Notes: generated from the letters alone by a model not told the origin. A DNA stretch of 25,484 nt from Eimeria necatrix (GCF_000499385.1 NW_013653552.1:15001-40484); one strand, 5' to 3'. Positions 1 through 10,375 are shown, numbered from the stretch's first letter. Program-made: numbers and translations.

Positions 1-178
1 GCTGCTGCTGCTGCTGCTGTTGCTGCTGCTGTTGCTGCTGCTCCTGTTTCCCCTGCTGCTGCTGCTGCGGCTGCTGCTGCTGCTGCTGGTTCCACTGCGG
101 CAGCTGCACCCATGGAGTTGTGATCAGCAGCTCCACAGCTGCATCAATTTGCTGCTGCTGCAGCTTGAACGCAGAATA

Positions 179-227
<49 letters not shown>

Positions 228-563
228 CAATCCGTTGGCGGCAGCAGCAGCAAGAATGAATACAGCTGCTCTGCAGCAAGAGCCCTCAACTTTGGATAAC
301 TGAACAGAAACAGCAGCAGCAGCAGCAGCAACATTAGCAGCAACAGCAGCAGCAGCAGCAACATTAGCAGCAACAGCAACAGCAGCAGCAACAGCCGCAA
401 CAGCCACAGCTGCAGCAGCAGTAAGACCAGCAGCAGCCACTGCTGTAGCAGCAGCAATGTACAGAAACAATCTGCTGCTGCTGCCAAATTAATTCTTATT
501 TATTTTAAATCTCCTCTTTAATTCGAATTTATTTATTGTTTATTTATTTATTATTTATTATTT

Positions 564-611
<48 letters not shown>

Positions 612-678
612 TTATTTTTCCGGACTTACGGGTGAATCAAAAACTGAATGGCAAGACAAGCACTGGTTCGCTGCGCCT

Positions 679-730
<52 letters not shown>

Positions 731-846
731 TGGGGCTGCTGCAGCAAACAAAGGCTTGCAGGCTGCAAGCGACACTGCAAGGGTGCACGCGCGCCGAAGC
801 ATATCAAAATCTCGGCTGCTGCTGCTAATTCTGCTGCTGCAGCAGC

Positions 847-898
<52 letters not shown>

Positions 899-1213
899 TC
901 TACCCTTCCGACGAGTCACCAAATGCCGCAAAGGAACCAGCAGCCGTGGCACTGCAGCAGCAGCAGCAGCAGCAGAGAACAGAAGCAGCAGCAGCAGCAG
1001 CAGCAGAGCACAGAAGCAGCAGCAGCAGCAGCAGATTAAAGCGCTGTGGCTAATTCCGCAGCAGTTCAGCACTGCGTATTGGACCTTAGAAGCTAAACCC
1101 CAAACCCTAAACCCTAAACCCTAAACCCTAAACCCTGCTGCTAACAAACCCCCAAACTCTGCACTGTGCAGCAGCAATCTAGAGTGCATGCAGGCAAATA
1201 ACAAACAGAATTT

Positions 1214-1273
<60 letters not shown>

Positions 1274-1477
1274 TTAAATTTAATTAATTAATTAATTATT
1301 TATTTATTCTTTTTTTGGTTTAATTTTATCTCACTGTCTTCAGCAGCGAAGAAGCCGTTCTGCAGCAGCAGCGAACATGCCATTGTGGCGGCCTCGCTCA
1401 GTTTGCGGCGGTAGTCTGCTGCTGCTGCTGCTGCTGCTGCTGGCGCTGCTGCTGCTGGTGCTGGTGCTGCTGCTGGC

Positions 1478-1508
<31 letters not shown>

Positions 1509-1767
1509 CTTCTGTGGTTCTTGCTGCTGCTGCTGCAGTAACGCCGCAGGCGCTTATAAGCACATCAGTGATGGCAGTTCCAACCTCAGCAACTACTCGC
1601 TGCTGCTGCAGCTGCTGCTGCTGCTGCTGCTGCTGTTGCAGCTGCTGCTGCTGCTGCTGCTGCTGCACGTTCTCACTGCAGCAAACTTCGCTGCGCGCCC
1701 GCAGCGCAGCTGCGACGAGACCCTCGTAAGTAGCAGCATCATCTTTTGCCACGTCAAACATAGCCTT

Positions 1768-1807
<40 letters not shown>

Positions 1808-2095
1808 GGCTGCTGCTGCTGCTGCTGCTGCTGCTGCATGCGGTCTGCAAGCATTAGAGCTGTGAGGGCCCCGCCGTGCGCGCTTGCTGCTGTGCTGCCA
1901 AGAGAGGCCCCCAGGCCCAGTGCAGCGCCTGCTGCAGCAGCAGCAGCAAACTGCTGCAGCAGCAGCAGCGGCGTGAGGTGTCTGTACACCTCAAAGGCGT
2001 CGCAAAACAGCAGCAGCCGCAGAGCTGTTGCTGCTTTGTGAGTTCTCTGAAGTGCTGCTGCACCTCCCTCTTCAAAAGGGCGATACAAGGCCTCA

Positions 2096-2133
<38 letters not shown>

Positions 2134-2491
2134 TTGCGGTAGCTGCTGCTGAATAGGGGGCAGGGAGGAGAGCTGCTGCTTTGCGAAGGGCTCCTCGGGC
2201 TGCATCTCCTGCTGCTGCTGCTGCTGCCGCAGCAGCAGCAAACCAAAGGCGTGCTGCAGCAGCGGCAGCGCGGCGGGCGCAAACGGCCACAGCAAACACC
2301 TGCTGCTGCTGCTGCTGCTGCTGCCGTGGCCGCTGCTGCTGCTGCAGCCCGGGCAGCAGCAGCTGGGCTCGCGCCGGTTGGCAGCAGCAGCAGCAGCAGC
2401 AACAGCAGCAGGGTGTACGTACAGCTGCGCAGTCATCTCGTAAGCAACTTCATACAGCACTCGCTGCCAAATCCATTTTGCCTAAACAGAA

Positions 2492-2522
<31 letters not shown>

Positions 2523-2875
2523 AAAGCAGCAGCAGCAGCAGCAAAGCAATGCAACCTGCTGCTGCTGTCGCCGCTGCTGCTGCTAAGAGCTCCGCAGCAG
2601 CAAAAGCAGGGAAAGCAGCAGCACGTGCAGGAAATCTAGCCCGTTTCTCGTCTGTGTCCCAAATGAGGGTTTAGGGTTTAGGGTTTAGGGTTTAGGGTTT
2701 AGGGTTTAGAGTCACTTGGAATGGCTGCGGGTTTGCTGCTGTTGGGGCCAGCAAACGCCCCAGCAAAAATGCTGCTCTGCTGCGGGTGCGGGTTAGTGCT
2801 TCGAAGGACAGCCGCAGCAGCAGCAGCAGCAGCTGCTGCCGCTGCTGCACGTCAGGACCCACTGCAGCAGCAGCA

Positions 2876-2919
<44 letters not shown>

Positions 2920-3368
2920 ACTGGGGGTTTGTTCTGCAGCGAAAGGCTGCAGCTCCCGTGGCTCCTGCTGCTGCTTCCGCTGCTGCTGCTGCTGCTGCTG
3001 GGTATCGTGAGGAGTGATACTGCTGCCGCTGCTGCCGCTGCCACCGCCTGTGTTGCTGCTGCTGCTGCTGCTGCTGCTGCAGCAGTAAGGAAAGGACTCC
3101 AGAATGAGAGCAGCAACTTCAGCAGCAACTTCTCTTATCCAACTCCCCACATCTCCTCTTTGGTCTGCAGCGAAGTCTGCTGCGCAGGTGTACAGACACC
3201 TCACCACGGACCCCCAGTCCACTGCTGCTGCAGTAGAACTGCCACCGCCATCGCTCTCACTACCATCAGCAGCCGCACTGACTGCAGCAGCAGCGCCCTC
3301 AGCAGCAGCAGCTGCTCCTGCTGCTGCCCCTGCTGCTGCCTCCGCCGCTGCTCCTGCTGCTGCTGTTG

Positions 3369-3399
<31 letters not shown>

Positions 3400-4073
3400 A
3401 TGCAGGGGAGAAACAGATTCTATTAGAAAGGCCAGAGCCAGAAGCGCGTGTCTTCTGGTGTGGGGGTCATTGAGAGCAGCAGAACCCAAGGGAGCTGTTG
3501 CTGTTGCTTCCCGCAGCAGAGTCGGCAGCAGCAACAGCTGCTGCTGCTGCTGCAGCTGCGTCTGCTGCGTCTGCTGCGGCTCGAGCTGCTGCTGCTGCTG
3601 CTGTGGCTGCTGCGTCTGCTGCGACTCGAGCTGCTGCTGCTGCTGCTGCGGCTGCTCCTGCTGCTGTTGCTGTGGCTGCTGAGTCTGCTGCTGTTCTTGC
3701 TGCTGCTGCGGCTGCTCCTGCTGCTGTTGCTGTGGCTGCTGAGTCTGCTGCTGCTCTTGCTGCTGCTGCTGCTGCTCCAGCTGCTGCTGCTGCAGCAGCG
3801 CCAGGCGGTACACCTTGGGAGGCAGCGCTGCGATTGCTAAGAGGGCCCCGCTGCGGGCTGCGACATGCTGCTGCTGCTGCTGCAGCAGCAGCAGCAGCTT
3901 GGGGAGGACTTGCTGCTGCGCCTGCTCCGGCTGCATGCGGTGCAGCAGCAGCGCCCGAATGGCCTCAGCAGCAGCAAGCTGCACAGCAGCAGCAAATGAT
4001 TTGAGGCTGTCGAAGCAAGTCTCCAGATACCTGCTGCAGGTGGCGCGCCTAAATGCCCAAGTGCTGCTGCTCG

Positions 4074-4111
<38 letters not shown>

Positions 4112-4305
4112 GCAGCAGCAAGACAGACACACTCTGCATTTAAGGAGCAGCCATAATACATAGCAGCAGCAGCAGCTGCTGCAGCAACTAGTGCTGCTGC
4201 AGTAGTTCCTTTGCTGCTTACGCTGCTGCTGCTGCTTCTCTGTTCATTTCCATTGCAAATGGCGGTGCCTAAACTCCTGCAACTGTATCTGCTGCTGCTG
4301 CTGCC

Positions 4306-4347
<42 letters not shown>

Positions 4348-4428
4348 TCCGCTGGTGCTGCGGGAGCGCCTGCTGCCGCTGCAGCTCGTGGCCCCTCTAC
4401 AGGAGCTGCACCTGCTGCAGCAGTGGAA

Positions 4429-4464
<36 letters not shown>

Positions 4465-4612
4465 ACTTTGGATGCAGCAGCAGCAGGGTCTGGTGCTGCT
4501 CGCAAAGCCCCAACCAAGGAGGCAAGCAGCAGCAAGGCCCCGTGGCACTCCTCCAAAGGAGCGCTTTGCTGCTGCAGCCGCTGCAGCTGCTGCGGCAGCA
4601 GCACCTGAATAC

Positions 4613-4654
<42 letters not shown>

Positions 4655-4961
4655 CCTGGACAAAGCGCTGCGGAAAGCAGCAGGAAGATGGTGCTAGCTG
4701 CTGCTACTAGTGCATTTACATCTGTGCAAATATTTGGGGACACTTGGTCTAAATATATTTTGCTGTTTAGTGCAGCAGCAGCAGCAGCAGCAGCAGCAGC
4801 GGCAGCAGCAACTCACAGCAGCAGCATAAGGAGCAGCAAAAGGAGCTATTCTGAGAACAGCAGCAGCAGCAAGCCGCCGCATTTGGGGGTCGGGGTGTCT
4901 GTACACTCGGCAGCAGAGGTACTCGAGCAGCACAATAGACAGCGGCTGCTCCTGCGCGTAC

Positions 4962-5015
<54 letters not shown>

Positions 5016-5320
5016 GGCTCGAGAGCAGCAACTGCGGGCGCTGCAGTGAGGAAGCAGCAGCGTCTGCTGCCGACAGTGAAGTAGTCCGCAAGTGTAATGA
5101 CACTGAGGCCCTGCTGCAGCAGCCCTTGTCTTCCTTCGAGTTCTTGAAAAGCAGCAGCAGCAGCACGACGAGCAGCAACAGCAGAGTCGAACAGCAGCAC
5201 CAGCAGCAAGTGGCGGCCCAGCTGCCGCCGCAGCAGCAAAGCTGCTGCTGCTGCTGGGTAGCTGCGCGCGAAGGCCCAGGCCCCGTAGCAGGCCGCGTCC
5301 CGCACAGAGGCCCCTGACAA

Positions 5321-5367
<47 letters not shown>

Positions 5368-5534
5368 GGCCGGGGTACAGCAAGCAGCGGCACACAAAGT
5401 TCAAGGCCCCCTCCAGCTGCTGCTGCTGCACCACCCCCAGCCGCAGCAGCTCCGCCACGGCCAGGCAGCTGCCGCTCAGCAGCCGCTCTGCTGCAGCAGA
5501 AGAGTCCCCCAGTACGTTTTCGTTCCATCCTCTC

Positions 5535-5574
<40 letters not shown>

Positions 5575-5671
5575 CCCCTTCTGCTGCTGCTGCTGCTGCG
5601 CCGGTTGCTGCCGTCGGCGGAAGCGGCGCAGTCGCCGCCTCGAACGGCTCCAGCACGGCGCAGCAAACCTG

Positions 5672-5769
<98 letters not shown>

Positions 5770-5908
5770 GCAGCAGCACAGCAGCAGCAGCAATAGCAAC
5801 AGAGCTAATATTACTGCGATTTCACCGCCGAGGGTGCAGCAGCAGCTGTTGCTGCGTCGCCTGCTGCTGCCGCTGCGCTCCTGCTGCTGCCGCTGACCCT
5901 GCTGCTGC

Positions 5909-5952
<44 letters not shown>

Positions 5953-6053
5953 ACCTGCTCCGCAAAGCTTTTGGAAAGAGACAAACAAAGTCTCCCGATG
6001 CCTTTTGCTGCTGCCCAGCGAAGTCCTGCTGCTGCCGCTGACCCTGCTGCTGC

Positions 6054-6097
<44 letters not shown>

Positions 6098-6258
6098 ACC
6101 TGCTCCGCAAAGCTTTTGGAAAGAGACAAACAAAGTCTCCCGATGCCTTTTGCTGCTGCCCAGCGAACTCGGGTGTCTGTGTCTGCCAGGCGCTGCAGCA
6201 GAAGAGACACAATTGCTGCTACAGTCTCTGTTGCTTCCGGAGACAATTCTTCCTCCGG

Positions 6259-6299
<41 letters not shown>

Positions 6300-6308
6300 C
6301 GCCGAGCC

Positions 6309-6345
<37 letters not shown>

Positions 6346-6389
6346 GCCGAGCCCCTGCTGCTGCTGCTGCTGCTGCTGCTCGCCAAGCC

Positions 6390-6426
<37 letters not shown>

Positions 6427-6617
6427 GCCGAGCCCCTGCTGCTGCTGCTGCTGCTGCTCGCCGAGCCCCTGCTGCTGCTGCTGCTGCTGCAGCAGCAGCT
6501 CGAGAGAACGCGCGTTGACGCTGTAGCGCCAGGTGGTGCTGCGCTTGGGCAGCAGCAGCAGCGCCAGGAGAGCAGCAGAAGCTGCTTGGTGCTTCCGCAG
6601 CAAAGCTGAGCCCCCCA

Positions 6618-6652
<35 letters not shown>

Positions 6653-6996
6653 AGCACCAGGCGCTGCAGACGCGGCAGCAGCGGAGCAGCATCTGCTGCT
6701 CGCAGGGACTTCAAAACCTTCTGCAGCCCCGCCATTGCTGCAGCAGCAGCAGCAAAACACACGTTCACAAACACTTATTTGCTGCTGCTGCTGCTGCTGC
6801 AGCACTGCTGCTGAAGCTGCTGCTGCTGCGTCTTATGTTGCTGCTGCAGCACAGCCAAAGGAGGCAAAAGAGACAAAATAAGCAAAAGAAAAAGCAGCAA
6901 AGAAAAAACAAATAAAATCCAATATTTTTAAAATAAATAAATTAGTTAATTAATTAATTAATTAATTAATTAATAATAGATGCTTCGCTATTTATC

Positions 6997-7033
<37 letters not shown>

Positions 7034-7426
7034 GGAGAGAAGACTCGCCATTGGTTTGTTCTGAGCCGAAGAGGCTCGCGGTGCTGCTGTCCTCCAGGCC
7101 CTGCTGCTGCTGCTGCTGCTGCTGCGGCTGCTGCTGCTGCTGCTGCTGCTGCGGCTGCTGCTGCTGCTGCTGCTGCGGGCCCAGCAGCGTGAGCTCGCAG
7201 TGGCGGAGAAAGGCCCTGAGCAGCAGCTGCTGCTGCTCGTGGACATCGGGCCGCAGAAAAAGGGACTGCAGCAGCAGCGCAGCAGCATCTGCTGCTTTCG
7301 AGCTGCTGCTGCTGCTGCTGCTGCAGCAGCTCAGGGCCAGGTGCAGCAGCCGCAGGCCGAGCGGCGCGTCAGCAGCAGCAGCAAGCGCCAGCTGCCGTTC
7401 CTCTTCCTGCTGCTGCTCCTGCTCCC

Positions 7427-7467
<41 letters not shown>

Positions 7468-7965
7468 GTTTGGTTTGAGTCTAAAGATAATAAACTAAAG
7501 GGAGCCAGCAGCAGCAAAGAGAGCCACACAAAAAGAGAAAAGACTGAACTCCATATGGGCAGTGTGTCCGCCACAGCAGCAACAGCATCTGCTGCTGCTG
7601 CTGCTGCTGCTGCTTCATCTGCTGCTGCTGCTGCTGCTGCATCTGCTGCTGCTGCTCCTGCGTCAGCAGATCGTGCTGCTGCAGCGGCAGGAGCAGCACT
7701 TGAGGCTTCTTGAGTCTGCTGCTGCAGGGTCTCCTCCTCGTGGCTCTTGTCCTGCTGCTGCTGCCGCTGCTGCTGCTGCTGCTGCTGCTGCTGCAGCTGC
7801 TGCAGCGCTGCTGCTGCTGCGAAAACGGGCTCCAGCAGCTCGGGCTGCTGCGGCAGCAAATTGCGGATGGCCTTTGCCCCCCTGACTTTGCAGTGTACGT
7901 ACACCAGGTGCAGCAGCAGCCGCAGGCAGCAGCAAGCTGCTGCTGCGGCCCAGCCCCCCCTCTCC

Positions 7966-8001
<36 letters not shown>

Positions 8002-8187
8002 AGGGAGTGCGCGGTGAGCAGCAGCAAATGCTCCTGAATCGGCAGCAGCAGCACCTGCAGCTGCTGCGGCAGGTGAGGGTCCAGCAGCAGCGGCTGCTCC
8101 TGGTACTGTTCGAGTGTATGGACAACTCTTGCTGCTGTGCTGCAGAACTGCTGCAGCCACTGCTGCACATTCGAAGCCGTCAGCTGC

Positions 8188-8224
<37 letters not shown>

Positions 8225-8514
8225 CTGCTGCTGCTGGTGCTGCTGTTGGTGGTGGTGCTGCTGCTGGTGCTGCTGCTGCTGGTGCTGCTGTTGCTGGTGC
8301 TGCTGCCGCTGCTGCTGCTGCCGCTGGGGCTGCTGCTGCCGCTGGGGCTGCTGCTGCTGCTGCTGCTGGTGGTGGTGGTGGTGCTGCTGCTGCTGCTGCT
8401 GCTTGCTCAGCAGCAAGTGCTGCTGCTTGGTTTGTGAGGCTGGCGAGCAGCTGCAGCTGCTGCAGCGTTTCATCAGCTTCCCTAAAGAAGAGGGCCTCGC
8501 AGCGCATGCTTTCG

Positions 8515-8549
<35 letters not shown>

Positions 8550-8636
8550 CTGCTGCTGCTGCTGCTGCAGCTGCTGCGCTGCGCCGCCCGAGGGCTCAAA
8601 GGCCCAGCGAGACGCCGAGGCCCGCAAAACGTCCAT
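1..8636 (-). CDS. TBCD: Tubulin-folding cofactor D (multi-exon, 3' end off the window)
   Basis: TBCD is a cytosolic HEAT-repeat chaperone that takes beta-tubulin and, with cofactors E and C, assembles and releases the alpha/beta dimer. Landmarks appear in family order: YQEQPLLLDPHL, KVRG, FLRPDV, TTWRYSVNARSL, VRWAAAKGIGR, SGSCLAVAELLRLG, VRDAACYGAWAFARSY, ADYFTVGSRRCCFL, CHGALLLLASLV, RSGALLAIAAL, RGDVGSWIREVA, RSRAAFLLGRLL, LLLQNGFFAAED, YPKLRALAAEQLY. My exon model (minus strand): 8636-~7050, 6737-6100, 5668-4817, 4604-~4390, 4268-4222, 4048-2716, 2481-1335, 951-630, 299-1. Phases match at the 2/3, 3/4, 5/6, 6/7, 7/8 and 8/9 joins, with donors such as GTGAGC, GTGAGT and GTAAGT. The donor of exon 1 was not found and that of exon 4 is uncertain. 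Poly-Q/S/A runs interrupt the loops and nearly double the usual length of about 1,200 residues. Only the last ~20 conserved residues should lie outside. The start ATG sits in a GGCGAGATGG context. Identification is firm; exact exon edges are inferred. Confidence 0.9.
300..629 (-). other. TBCD intron 8
   Basis: The intron begins with GTAAGT (complement of 624-629) and ends with TTCTGTTCAG (complement of 300-309). It contains a TTTA-type tract at about 536-618 and imperfect sense-strand CTG/TTG triplets at 305-440. Joining the flanking exons gives an uninterrupted match to the TBCD C-terminal block (LIHP followed by YPKLRALAAEQLY), which supports both boundaries. Confidence 0.75.
952..1334 (-). 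other. TBCD intron 7 with telomere-like array
   Basis: The donor GTGAGA lies at 1334-1329 and the acceptor CTGCAG at 957-952 (complement). The intron holds a (TTTA)n tract at about 1211-1307, a CCCTAAA telomere-like array at 1093-1136, and (CTG)n in the sense strand directly before the acceptor. Joining the exons in phase 1 gives FFAAED followed by MPRLLVPLRHLV, which aligns with the TBCD block after the NGFF motif. Confidence 0.7.
2482..2715 (-). other. TBCD intron 6 with telomere-like array
   Basis: The donor GTGACT (2715-2710) is followed within a few bases by a TTTAGGG array on the plus strand (2666-2709). The acceptor TTTCTGTTTAG (2482 side) is preceded by a sense-strand CTG tract (2493-2545). 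The phase is 0 on both sides, joining NPQPFQ to AKWIWQRVLYEV. Confidence 0.7.
3652..3771 (-). repeat. 60-bp tandem repeat in TBCD exon 6 (Gln-rich, 20 residues per unit)
   Basis: Two copies of a 60-bp unit containing GCTGAGTCTGCTGCTG lie exactly 60 bp apart, with single-base differences. Sixty is a multiple of three, so the frame is kept. Each unit encodes QQQEQPQQQQ and QEQQQTQQPQ segments in a low-complexity loop between conserved HEAT blocks. A partly related CGACTCGAG/CGGCTCGAG unit precedes it at about 3570-3640. Confidence 0.7.
4605..4816 (-). other. TBCD intron 3
   Basis: The donor GTGAGT (4816-4811) and acceptor TTGTATTCAG (4605 side) are both phase 0. The join reads PYAAA then VLLPQQLQRL, matching the TBCD stretch before the RHG-type HEAT helix (here CHGALLLLASLV). 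Two sense-strand CTG tracts lie inside (4770-4806 and 4612-4650), the second abutting the acceptor. Confidence 0.7.
5669..6099 (-). other. TBCD intron 2
   Basis: The donor GTGAGC follows KSFAEQ at 6099-6094. The acceptor CTGCAG lies just before VCCAVLEPFEAA (exon 3 starts at 5668). Both are phase 0. The intron carries the second copy of a 145-bp duplication, so it contains a second intact donor at 5954-5949, and a long sense-strand CTG/TTG tract (about 5671-5792) before the acceptor. Confidence 0.75.
5879..6167 (-). repeat. 145-bp near-perfect tandem duplication spanning an exon-intron junction
   Basis: Segments 5879-6022 and 6024-6167 appear identical at a 145-bp offset, including the number of CTG units and the anchors CGCAAAGCTTTTGGAAAGAG and CCCGATGCCTTTTGCTGCTG. 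On the sense strand each unit carries the last ~22 codons of TBCD exon 2, the GTGAGC donor and the start of intron 2. Because 145 is not a multiple of three, use of the inner donor would shift the frame, so the outer donor (6099) must make full-length protein. Confidence 0.9.
6298..6480 (-). repeat. Minisatellite encoding GLGEQ(n) units in TBCD
   Basis: Five copies of GCCGAGCCCCTG (one with GCCAAG) are separated by CTG runs of different length. They encode GLGE followed by 7 to 12 Gln. They sit between WRYSVNARSLELLL and the VRWAAAKGIGR block, where animal TBCD has a variable acidic linker, so the fold should tolerate them. Confidence 0.85.
6738..7050 (-). other. TBCD intron 1 region
   Basis: This lies between the poly-Q end of exon 1 (RPDV block, then LEDSSTASLFGSEQTNGE) and exon 2 (MAGLQKVLKSL). 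It holds a TTAA-rich stretch (6940-6975), CTG tracts (6780-6800, 6987-7032) and a purine-rich A/G segment. A CTGCAG acceptor at 6738 is clear. I found no GT donor of matching phase; the candidates are GAGTCT near 7048 (wrong phase) or a GC donor in ATGGCGAGT. Confidence 0.45.
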
Positions 8637-8647
8637 CTCGCCACTTC

Positions 8648-8702
8648 AGGGTTTAGGGTTTATGGTTTAGGGTTTAGGGTTTAGGGTTTAGGGTTTAGGG
8701 TC
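8648..8702 (+). repeat. Telomere-like (TTTAGGG)n array next to the TBCD start codon
   Basis: About eight TTTAGGG units, one altered to TTTATGG, begin 12 bp upstream of the TBCD ATG (8634-8636, minus strand). The array must lie in the 5' leader or core promoter. Confidence 0.9.
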
Positions 8703-8848
8703 TACGGGTGTTAAGAGACACCGGACAACCGCAGCAGCAGCTGCTGCTGCAGCAGCAGCAGCAGCAGAGTGGCAGTCGCGCTGTGTGCTGCTGTGCAAGC
8801 AGCAAAAAATGAGTTAATGCTGCTGTTACTACTGCTGCTGGACCACAG

Positions 8849-8898
8849 TCCTAAACCCTAAACCCTAAACCCTAAACCCTAAACCCTAAACCCTAAAC
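8849..8898 (-). repeat. Telomere-like (CCCTAAA)n array
   Basis: Seven consecutive CCCTAAA units, in the opposite orientation to the array at 8648-8702. Confidence 0.9.
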
Positions 8899-8961
8899 AG
8901 CCACGCAGGGGCTGTCGAGGGGCCCCGTTCAACGGCTTGCAGCCGAGGCAAATTCTTAACC

Positions 8962-9097
8962 TCTAAACCCTAAGCACCAAACTGAAACCCTAAACCCTAA
9001 ACCCTAAACGCTAAACCCTAAACCCTAAACGCTAAACCCTAAACCCTTAGCCCTAAACCCTAAACCCTAAACCCTAAACCCTAAACCCTAAACCCTG
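8962..9097 (-). repeat. Degenerate telomere-like (CCCTAAA)n array
   Basis: A 136-bp array of CCCTAAA units with scattered variants (CGCTAAA, CCTTAGC, CCCTAAGC). The variants point to an old interstitial array rather than a live telomere. Confidence 0.9.
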
Positions 9098-9298
9098 ACC
9101 GCAGACGACCGGCAGCAGAGTCGGCAGCGCATGCAAACAAACCACCAAAGCTGTCTCATTTATTTTGCAGAATTATTTTAAATTATTTATTTTAAATTAT
9201 TTTATTTTAAATTATTTAATTTTTAAATTAAAATAAAAACAAAATAATCAAAAAGATAAATCCGAAATGTACGCAAAGTTGCACCAATTGCACTCCCC

Positions 9299-9320
9299 TA
9301 GGGTTTAGGGTTTAGGGTTT
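9299..9320 (+). repeat. Short TTTAGGG array (3 units)
   Basis: Three GGGTTTA units between unique sequences. Confidence 0.85.
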
Positions 9321-9357
9321 GAACGCAAATAAAGACCTGCAGCTTCTGAATTTTGAA

Positions 9358-9359
9358 CT

Positions 9360-9413
<54 letters not shown>
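9358..9413 (+). repeat. Uninterrupted (CAG)n tract in intergenic DNA
   Basis: About 17 perfect CAG units with no plausible gene around them. It is among the purest triplet tracts in the window, and it lies outside any exon I can support. Confidence 0.9.
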
Positions 9414-9581
9414 CAGAGGCACGCACACAGCAGAAAAGAAATGAAACATTAAGAGATATTAAAGAAACAAAATAAAGAAATTATAATTTAAAATAATTTT
9501 AAAGAATGAAATAAAGAAATGGTATTTATGCATGCGTTCAATCTGCGAGGTGACAGACTGAGGTGTCTGTACACCCCAATA

Positions 9582-9642
9582 CCTAAACCCTAAACCCTAA
9601 ACCCTAAACCCTAAACCCTAAACCCTAAACCCTAAACCCTAA
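9582..9642 (-). repeat. Telomere-like (CCCTAAA)n array
   Basis: Eight perfect CCCTAAA units, starting 7 bp after a GGTGTCTGTACACC palindrome (9562-9575). Confidence 0.9.
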
Positions 9643-9649
9643 TTGTGAT

Positions 9650-10013
9650 ATTTTAAGCTGAATCGACAGAATAAAACGAAATTAGTTTACTTTTTGATGA
9701 ATTTAATGCAAATAAAATTAAAAGTTTAAATTAAATTAAATTAATTTAAATTAATTGAATTAACGGCTTTTCTTGCTGCTGCACTGGCAGCTGCTTCGTT
9801 TTTGAATTTTCAAATGCTTTGAATTAAATTCATTTTAATTATTTATTTAAATTAAAAAATAATTAATTTAAATTTCATTTTAAATTCAATTTCAATTTAA
9901 ATTTAATTTCAATTTAAATTCAATTTCAATTTAATTTCAAATTCCTTTCTTTTAATCTCAAATAACTCAAAAGGATCAAATGCAGCAGACGCCCACAGAT
10001 AAAAAAGTAAACA

Positions 10014-10050
<37 letters not shown>

Positions 10051-10345
10051 ATTTTAAAAAAATAAATAAATAAATAAATAAATAAATAAATTTAAAAAAA
10101 ATAAATTCAAAAATAAATAAACATGAAAGTCAATTTTAGACAATAAAGAAACAAAAAGAACAAATAAATAAACGACAGCTGGACAAACGAGACAGCAAAC
10201 AAAGAATGAAACAATGAACGAATAAATCAAATAAACAAATAAATAAATAATAAATTAAATAAATAAATAATAAATAAATAATAAATAAATAACAAATAAA
10301 TAATAAATAATAAATAATAAATAAAAAACATTTTAAAGAAGGAAC
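9650..10345. repeat. AT-rich block with AAAT/TTTA tetranucleotide tracts
   Basis: It begins with AATTTAAATT-type palindromic AT sequence (9700-9950) and passes into long (AAAT)n tracts (10016-10115, 10220-10325). No coding sequence is visible. Confidence 0.8.
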
Positions 10346-10375
10346 TCCTCGCATGCAAAGCGATCTAAATATTGC

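Noticed and set aside
6170..6185. A further palindrome copy (GGGTGTCTGTGTCTGCC)
   Set aside because: It has lost the GTACACC half and encodes the conserved LADTDTRVRW block, so the likeness is probably chance.
1..8636. Plus-strand and alternative-frame open frames of poly-Leu, poly-Cys, poly-Ala and poly-Ser
   Set aside because: CTG/CAG runs stay open in all frames. Only the minus frames carrying TBCD blocks contain conserved non-repeat sequence.
8648..9642. A chromosome end
   Set aside because: The arrays are short, occur in both orientations, are degenerate in places and are flanked by genes on both sides.
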